Shown in pieces: positions 41,201 through 50,200 of a stretch of 64,000 bases of DNA. Source of the stretch: Brachypodius melanocephalos (lineage: Eukaryota > Chordata > Aves > Passeriformes > Pycnonotidae); assembly GCA_013398615.1 (NCBI GenBank), contig VZSR01003022.1, positions 2,588,867 through 2,652,866 on the forward strand, given 5' to 3'. Position 1 is the first letter of the stretch, and each line of letters starts with the position of its first letter. The notes below the pieces were generated by a model that saw only the letters and a list, made by a program, of their open reading frames with translations, did no database searches and was not told the DNA's origin. The position numbers and the translations under genes were made by a program.

Positions 41201-44200
41201 CTCAGTAAACGCAGACCACGAGTGGCACAAAATCCTAACCCAACCAAAACCAACCTGCTCAGGGCAGCCCCATTTGTCTCCAATGTGGAGAGACTTTTTA
41301 TCCCCACTCTGGTGGTTACATCATTCCCAAAACCTGTCACAATCCCAAAACCCACGCTGCTGTACTGACCAGAAACTGAGAAATGGTCTTTTTTCGCCTG
41401 CTTGTTCACAGAGATGGCCAAGCAGCTGCAGTTTGACTCTTAAAGTAACAAAGTGCTGGAGGAATCCAAGGGCAAAGAATTCTGAAGCTTGTTGCCATGA
41501 CTTTTAGTTGTCTCTCATGAGGATGTGCTCTGCTTTACACATTTAGTGATTACTTATATTAAAATCTATTGTATTTATTTATAGAATAAATACAATATAT
41601 ATTATATAAAGTTAGAATCTTGCATGTTAAAGAGAAGTGTTTACTCATTTTGAACACTTATTTTCAGCTGATTTTTTTGACAACATAGTGTTGCTACAAG
41701 TACGAGACAAAATTCTTAATATTAAAATGTAGGAATATATGTAATTACGTATAAATATAATATTTGTAACATTTAACTCTTGAAATAAATATTTCCTGCT
41801 CCCCTTAAGCATCTACACACACACATACCTGCACACAAACCATTCTGAAAACTTTTACTCCCTGATGATACAATTCAGTGTTGTGACTGAAAGAGAAATT
41901 GAAGACTAAATGCGAGAAAAAGCTTCACAAATCTGGTCATATCTACCAACTGGAACAGCAGTTATGAGCTGTGCAGAGGGAAAAAAAAAATCACAGAAAA
42001 GCACAGCAGCAGGCTCTGCTCCCAGGTCTATTGTATCACATTCTGGTTTCGATTCTACTTGTTGAGTATTCACCTGTTTCGCTTAGTGCGCACTAATGAA
42101 CAGGTGGATGGAGCCAAAGCCAAACTCAAAGGAATTATGACAAAACATTAATGCATTATACATCCTGCAGGTCTCATCATGCCCCGGGAATGGCAAACAG
42201 GCAGTCTCCCTTTCCAGATCTGACAATAAAATGATGAAACATCATTGTGCCTTTTGAAACGCTGCAATGCACACAAATAACGCTTCCTCCTGCTTAAGCA
42301 GCAGGTCCTCAGTTATTCTAAATATAGATCATTTCTTCTCCCTTCTGATTTGGAAGAGCTGGAGAGGAAGAAGAAACAACCAAAAAAAGCCCACACCCCA
42401 CACACTTGCTCCAGACCTTTGCTTTGATGTTTAGTACCACACTGCACACAAGTCCTCTTAGCGACTGGTTAAAAAGAGTAGCAAATTTATGTAAATTATC
42501 AAAACTTGTACAAACACCAGCAAATCCTCAAACCTGTGCAACTGCAAAGGCTGCACAAGGGCTCGTGATCTGTCTTCACCTGCACTGCCTTGGTCAACAA
42601 CCAAACCAAGGATGAACAACAACTCCTCCACCCACACCAACGCCTCCATTCTGCCCAAATACATTCGGACATCAAAACCAGCACACGCACCAGAACTGTT
42701 ACCCCAGGATTTCCAAACACACCCCAGCACTTTTAAGTGTGTAAAACTACAACAAGGTTTCTATAAATAGCCCTGCTTAGGATGCACAAGAGGAGCACTG
42801 CCCTGGAACAGCAGTTCAGGTACTGCAGATTTTTTTTCTATGCACAGTATGTCCATTTAAAAAAAACAAACTAAGAACTCAGCTCTTTTGAGTCACACAC
42901 CATTATCAATTCACAAGGAAAGAGCATTAAACAAAAAATTCACTCAGATTAGCAAACAAACCCAAACCTACTGAAATGACTGCTATTTTGAGAGTTATTG
43001 ATGAGTATCTGTATCGGCAACTTCACTTTCATTTGGGGATGACAAAAAAAGAAAATATACATGCATAGTTATACTGTCTAAGTAATATTGTCTGAAGTGC
43101 TGTGGAAGAAATTCTCCTTTTTTCATTACCAGGAACCCCTCTGTGCATTTGCTATCAAAGGCCTCCTGTAGCAGTATAGGATGGCCATAAACCCAACTGT
43201 CTATATTTTAAGGGAAAACCAGCATTTACCAGGGCCTGGAGCATGCCATTCACAATGACAGTGCCTTCCATGGTCTGGGAGGAGGATTTGGATAACATGG
43301 AGAGCACCCAGTCCAAGAAATCTGCCATCCTGCTTTGCCTGACATCAGGGCGGACAATAAACCTGCCAGAGAAAAAAAAGAAAACATTGCAGCCACTGAC
43401 TTTATGACCCCCCCAATGAAAAACAATTTTTCTTCCTATCCAAACTGGTGGTAGTTCCTGGAAACAATTCTTCAATGTGTATTTCCCCACAGAGGATGGG
43501 AGCATTCCAAACCATCCTATGTTTAGCCCAGCTGCTTCTGAGCAAGGCTCTGATCTGGAATTTCACTTTTACTAAGCCAGCTAAAAACTTGGGTTCTAGA
43601 AATTTCTTATCTTAATTGTAAAGCAATCAAATTTCCAAAGCTTTTAAGAAATTATTTCCATTTGAATTAATGAAAAACTGAAGCAAATAGGAGGACTCTT
43701 CACCTCTCTCACCAAAACCAGCCATTCTGCAAATCTGAAAAGCAGTGGAAATCAGCACTGGGTCCCTTCTGCAATGTCTGTCAAGCAGCCAGGCCCAGAA
43801 TGAGCAACCAATGGGCTACATTTGGGGTTTCAGATATTTGAAAAGGTCAAGCACCTGTTATTTAACACACTAGATGGGTCAAGATATGTGGTTTTAGCCA
43901 TCTTAGAAAAGGGAAAAGATGTTTCTCATAGCTAAACTATCATAAACCTACTCTCAGCCCTCCCCTGAGCAGCCAAGCTGCAGTCATGGCATCACTTCAG
44001 TGTCCTGGCACCTACAAACCAGGTCCTGTTCCAGCAGGGATTCAGACTGCATTTGTTCTGAACTCACCCATGGAAACACCAGCCCACCCAGCACAACTCA
44101 TGGAATTCAAAGAGGATGTGCCCCAGAGCCAGGACCTGGATCCTTCCTACACCTGCAGATAACAGGGGAACAGCACTGAGAGCTGGCTGAGGGGGTATTA

Positions 44201-47200
44201 AATACATTAAATACAGAGAACACCTCAACAGTGAGCTGATGGCATGGACTGCCTTCCCAGCCCATCCCTGTGTGCTCAGAGGCAGAACAGTAAGCTGCAG
44301 GAGGCTTGTTTTGGGTTGAAGGATGAAGCTGCCTTTGGCCCAAGGGCACACGAGAGAGAAGTGACCTGTGAAGTGGCTGAGCTGGTTCCTAGACCCTTCC
44401 TCAGCCCCAAGGAGTTTAAATCCTTCTTTCCCAAAGGAGTGCCCTAACCTCCAGACTAAGAGCAGGATAAGGATCAGCCTCATCTCCTCCTACTGCAACC
44501 ACTCACTGAGCAGGCAGAAAGGAGAATTCCTGAAATATACTCCAGCTCCTTTGCCCTGTGAGAAGCAGCTCACTTTGGAAAACAGGTCTTGAATCCTGAT
44601 GTTTCTAAACTTCATTTGAAATTCATAAACTCCTCGGAGCACAAAGCAGGGCCCAGAGTTTCTCCTCCTCCCCAGAGTGTGCTACAGAGTCAGACTGCTG
44701 TATCTTATCTCTCCATCTGGCCAGGACCGTTGTGCTCCTGCCCACCCAAGTAACAGTCCAGCTCCAGGGAGATGGCACAGAGACCTCATGTCAGAATGAT
44801 TCTGGCTTTGGGGATGTGAGAACAGGAAAAGGCCTTGGAGCCAGTTTCTAATTTCTGGTGAAGTGTTTGAATCACCAGGCTATTTTGAAAATGGTGTTTT
44901 CATAATAAACTAAATAATTCTAAGTTCACCATACAGTACCATTAATGCACACTTGCTACTAGCACCAGCTTAATGTATTCTATCACAATATTTGTTGTGA
45001 ACATATATTTCTAATTAAAACTAATTCAGCCAATAAACAGATGTGAAGAGAAGATAAGACAACTAATAAGGTACCTGCATAGGACTCCACTCAAATTTTA
45101 GTTTTACAGACACTCTGGAGTACAACTGGAGTGCAAATTCAATTAAGCACAATGTGATGAAAGAATCTTTTAAAACTACTGCCATCCTTACTTGCGAAGG
45201 CTTCCAAATACTGAGTGTACCTTCAAGAACCTATTACTCTTGGTTAATTTGGGTACTTTCTGGGATTTTAGGAAGTGAAGAAGCCCTATATGAATACTGA
45301 ATAATAATTCACTCTGTGTCACACTGTCATCTCAAATCCTCTGGGTCTGTCAACCTGTGACAAGGCAGATTACCCATACAAATCCATAAACAGCAATTTC
45401 TAATTATTGATTCCAAAATGATTACAAAAACTAATTAGGATCACAGAATGATCATAGAATGGTTTGGGTTAAAAAGGACCTTAAAGCTCATCCAGTTCCA
45501 CCCCCTACCACAGCCAGGGACACCTTCCACTATCCTGTCCAGCCTGGCCTTGGACACTGCTAGGGATGGGGCAGCCACAACTGCTCTGGGCAACCTGTGC
45601 CTCCCCACCTTACAGGGAAGGATAAGGAGACAAACCTTGTTAAAATAAACATGTAACAGGCAAGACTTTTTCAAGACTACACAAATAATTCATGCAGTCT
45701 CTTGAATTTTGCTTTGATACATTTCAGAATAAACCAGAAAAGCACAAGATGAGTTTGCCAGCAGATTCAGACCTGTAGCATTACACTCACTAAATATAAA
45801 TTTCTAAAACCTTGAGTCCTGTGACTGAAGCTCAGAATAAATTTAAAGTACACACACAGATGGTAACCTCCTAAAAAGACAAGACAAGGTCTGCTCTACT
45901 AAATGCTGTATTTAACAACTATTTTGATTAACCCCATAAATTTAGTGCATCTTAACCCAGAGCACATGAACGCAGGTGACCCTTCCACACCCACTGCCCG
46001 CATCTTCCAATGTCCCTGTGTCCCCATGTCCCACTGTGCGCTCTCATCCCCGTGTCCCTCTGTCCCTCTGTCTCCATGTCCCGCTGTCCCTTCAGAGACA
46101 GCGCCAAAGCTGCGCGGGCAGCGCCCCCTGCTGAGCACAGGCTGCAGTGCAGAGTCGGGGCTTTTACCGCTTTAAAAAGGGGAAAAAAACCAAATCTGTC
46201 ACAACCTGAGCTGACTAAAGGGCTCTTCCACTAGAATATCCAGAATGTGGACTGGAATAGATACTGAAACCACAGACATTTGTGTACTACCCCTGCACAT
46301 GGACTTCATAAGTTATTTTCATGTGCAGAAGAAGCAGTATTCCCTACACTACTGCATCCAATTCAAGCAACAGCAATATTCCACAGACAGCTGGCAACTT
46401 CCAGCCCTCCCAACACTGTCACGTCAGATTAAGAAACAGCAGGAGGAATGGGAGCCTTTCTGCCAAGATGCACAAAAGAGACTTACTTGGACACCAGCAC
46501 AGCAGCTGCATCTCGAGCCTTGTCACTGACAACCAGGTAACACTAGAGGGAAAAGAAAACTGACTGTAAAAAAATTTATAAATGGAGATGGAAAACCAAC
46601 TATGTAAGAACTCTGTACATAATACACGACTGAATACTTACATGACAAATATGATGATTACACACATTGTGTCATTATTATGGTTACAACTGAGCTTGAA
46701 GATAGTAGAAAGTTCCTTTTCCCATATAACAAACTGTATCTGAGGCAAAGTCTCCCTTTGTGTGCCTTTGAAAACAGGTTTATTATTATTAAAGCCCCTT
46801 AGTGTTGCAAACATCAAAACCTGAGCCGTTGGGGTACCTGTGGGGAAGGCGAGGTGGTTTATTTTTATTTCAAAGGCAGGACAAGTCAGCCACCTGAGCT
46901 GACACCCACTAGAACTTCATGTTCTTATTTAAAAATCTTCACACAGTCACAGCTTCCAAAGTTGCTCACTCTGAGCAAATGCTGATTTCCTCTAGAAATC
47001 CTCAGATTTGGCTTTCAGAAGAAGCTCTCTGGCACTTGGAAGTGTTGTAAGCCTCTAACATATTCAAAGGCAGGGGTTCACCTCAGATAACATGGTTTAT
47101 TACATCAGGGGAAACAAGTTCCAGTCTCACCTGACTCTAAAGCAGCAAACAACAGACTGAAGATCCAGAAGTATGAAAAAAAAATTTACAGATTAGACAC

Positions 47201-50200
47201 AAAAATATGGGCTTAAATAATATGCAGAAAAGAATATCCCTGAGGAATATACAGAATATATTAATATTTATCACATACTGAATGATTGAGCCAAACATCC
47301 CAGGTCTGAAGGCATCACAGGATGTGTTTTCCTCACCTTTGCTATGTCCAGGATGCGATCCATGGTTGGCTGCCGAGCCTGCCCTTCCACAGAAACGAGG
47401 TTTCCATCAAAACGGGCCAGGTCAAAAGGAATCAGGCAGATCATGGACAGCCACAACAAGAGCATGTAGCGAGTTTCCCAAGTCTGGAAAGGAAAGGTAA
47501 AACAAAGGGCTTTTACTTAATTTTCTGCAATATGAATTGCTGAGAGCACAAACTACCCCCTGGCTCCAAGGAATTTTCAAAGATGGGCAAGAGATGGGCA
47601 AGAGAAAACTCCAAATGTGAGTGCCCTGAAACTCCAGAGGAGACAGAACTACAGGCAATCCCAAACGGCAAAACTGTAACAAAATTAATGGACCCTCCCT
47701 GCAATCAGAAATCTAGGCATCCTTGTTTGCTTCCCAAAGGAAAACTGCACCTTCCCATTTTCCTGTTCTTTCCTTCCCTCAGCCTGTCTGTGCCTCTAAA
47801 CACAAATATAACAGAAGTATGTTCTTCTCCATAATTTCTTATGTATTGCTTTCATGGGTTTACTGAAACAACTTGAGAAGAAAGAAGGAAGTTTTTCAAG
47901 CTTTAAAGTTGCACACCTACAGCAGCAAAGTGTCAGAATTTATGTTTATTTTAAAAAAATAATTTAGAGCAGCAATACAATTATTGTCTTCAAATCCATG
48001 ATTTTTGTTACTTACAACTGATAATGATCTCTCTTAAAATTCATCTATCTCAAGCAGCTCTCTGGAGTTCTTTATCCTTATTTAAAAATATAAGAATGTG
48101 AACTACAATATTCTGGAGTCAGACTGGATGATTTTTCAGTTATTCCTTTTAGAGGTTCAACGCCTTTCACTGCCTTTCTTCTTACTCTTGTTACAATCAA
48201 TTTGTTCCTTACGTGAGTGATTAAAGGTTCTACTTGCCACTACCACTGCTTCTAAATCCTTGGAACAAATTCCATGCAAGAAAATCAAGACCTCTCCTTG
48301 GGGTGGGCATTTCTCCTGTGACAAGATGTTGGTTTTCACACCAAATCCAGTTGTTAACACCAGACAGGGTCTGTCACTGCTTTATACACTTTTCCCCAAT
48401 TTTTTTCCTTCAGCTTTTCCCACTGGAAATATAAAAGTTAAACAAAAAGTACAGCAAGTCCTCACCTCAGTGTCTCTTGGGTTCTGCTTTGCAAGCATAT
48501 CCAAAACAGGCTGCAGGTCCCGGACTTCATGAGGGAACAGTGGCAGGAAACGTTTGTACCCTCTGACCTAAAGCAGAAAGTTCCAGAATTCAGTCACCCA
48601 TCCAGCACCAAAGGGAAAGGAAAGACCCTTGGAGGAATTTCTTGATTAGGATCCTCATGTCATAAGGAGAGTAAGTATGCAAATTAAAGTCTTCAATACC
48701 TTGTGATATTTGTGTTTTTACAAAGTGATTAAGAACTTGTGAAATGATGATTAAAACAAGGGACATTCAGAGATTGTCTAGTCCAACCCTCCTGGTAAAG
48801 CAGGATGCCCAGGACCACGTCCATGGGGTGTCCAGTACCCCAGGGATGGATACTGAGCCATCTATGCCAGGGCTCAGCCCTCAGAGCCCAAAAATATTTT
48901 CTTGTGCTTGGATGTAAATTCTACATCCATCTAATTGTTCATCATACTTTACTTTTCAATGTTATAACTCATGTTTTGTCACTCAGTATCTCCACGTCTG
49001 CAACTTCTTTTGTATTCAGATCTCAGTTTTTACTAATCTGGATCATTAAACAGCATAAGCTATCATGGAAATGGGAAACAAGAAAACTAATTTTTTATTT
49101 TAACTAATCTAAATATTTTAACTATCTACATATTTTAAATAATATTAACATTCAACTCATCTAAATATTTTATACAGTACAGCTTAAAATATTTAATCGC
49201 ATTAGACGCTTACTTATTTTAATATTTCTGAAAATAACAAAGAAAATAATTGTAACTTAAAAATTTCAGTTACAGAACATTAAATTTAGGATTTTTTTAC
49301 CTTTGTAATGATGTAGAGAAATTTAAAAGCCAGGTGAACTAGTGGGGGAGGAGATCCACTGTCCCGTACTATCTCCAACAAGGAATTCATCATCCCCTCT
49401 GGTGAAAGGAGAGAAAAAACAGTGAAACTACAGCAGTTCACAGAGTTTTTTGTACCTCTTATAGAACAGAAGCAGACAACAACTCTAAAATGGAAGTATT
49501 ATCAGCCAGAACAATCTTGTGATGCAAACCCAGATCTTCCAGAGTAACAGATTTTTAAGTATAGACACAAAAATTATTTAAGGATGACATTCCTTACCTA
49601 AGTGGTGATCCAAAAGGTGAGGCTGCTCCTGGTACTTGTCCATTATACCTGAAAAAGAAAAGATATCTGTAATAAGCTACTCCAAGGCTCTTTCAGAGCC
49701 TTATTATCTGTGAGATACTCTCTGATTCTGAACAGTTTCAGCTGAAGATTTCTGCATCCTTGAGCTGCCACCACCTGTAAGCGAGGTCACAAAGTCAGAA
49801 AACCACAGAGAGGATGGAGCTTGGAGCATCCTGGTCTAGTGGAAGGTGTCCCTGCTCATGGCAGGGAGGGTGAAATGGGATGATCTTTAAGGTCTGTTGC
49901 AACCCAGAGCAGTCTATAGTTCCAAGTAACAGTACAAGCACAGTCTGTCCTCCTCACACTGAACTCATTTACCTTCACTGAACCATCAGCCCACTCTCAG
50001 GAGTGTCTCCAATTTCCTCGGACAAACCTCCCACAAGTAACACTTTGCAATGAGGGTGCTCCTCACAATCCTCAGAGATAGAATACAGGGAATTATCCAG
50101 CAAAGAACAAAGAATCCTTAACAAATTTTAACCTCAACAAACACCAACTGCAGCTTTTACCACTGTGCTCCTCAAAACTGTTCACATCCCTCACTCTGTT

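Larger units (their letters stand above)
43363..46486 (-). other. TBCD: TBCD intron 6
   Basis: A 3.1 kb intron carrying one CR1 fragment and a GTCCC-rich minisatellite. ORFs at 44.06-44.59 kb show no family resemblance. Confidence 0.85.
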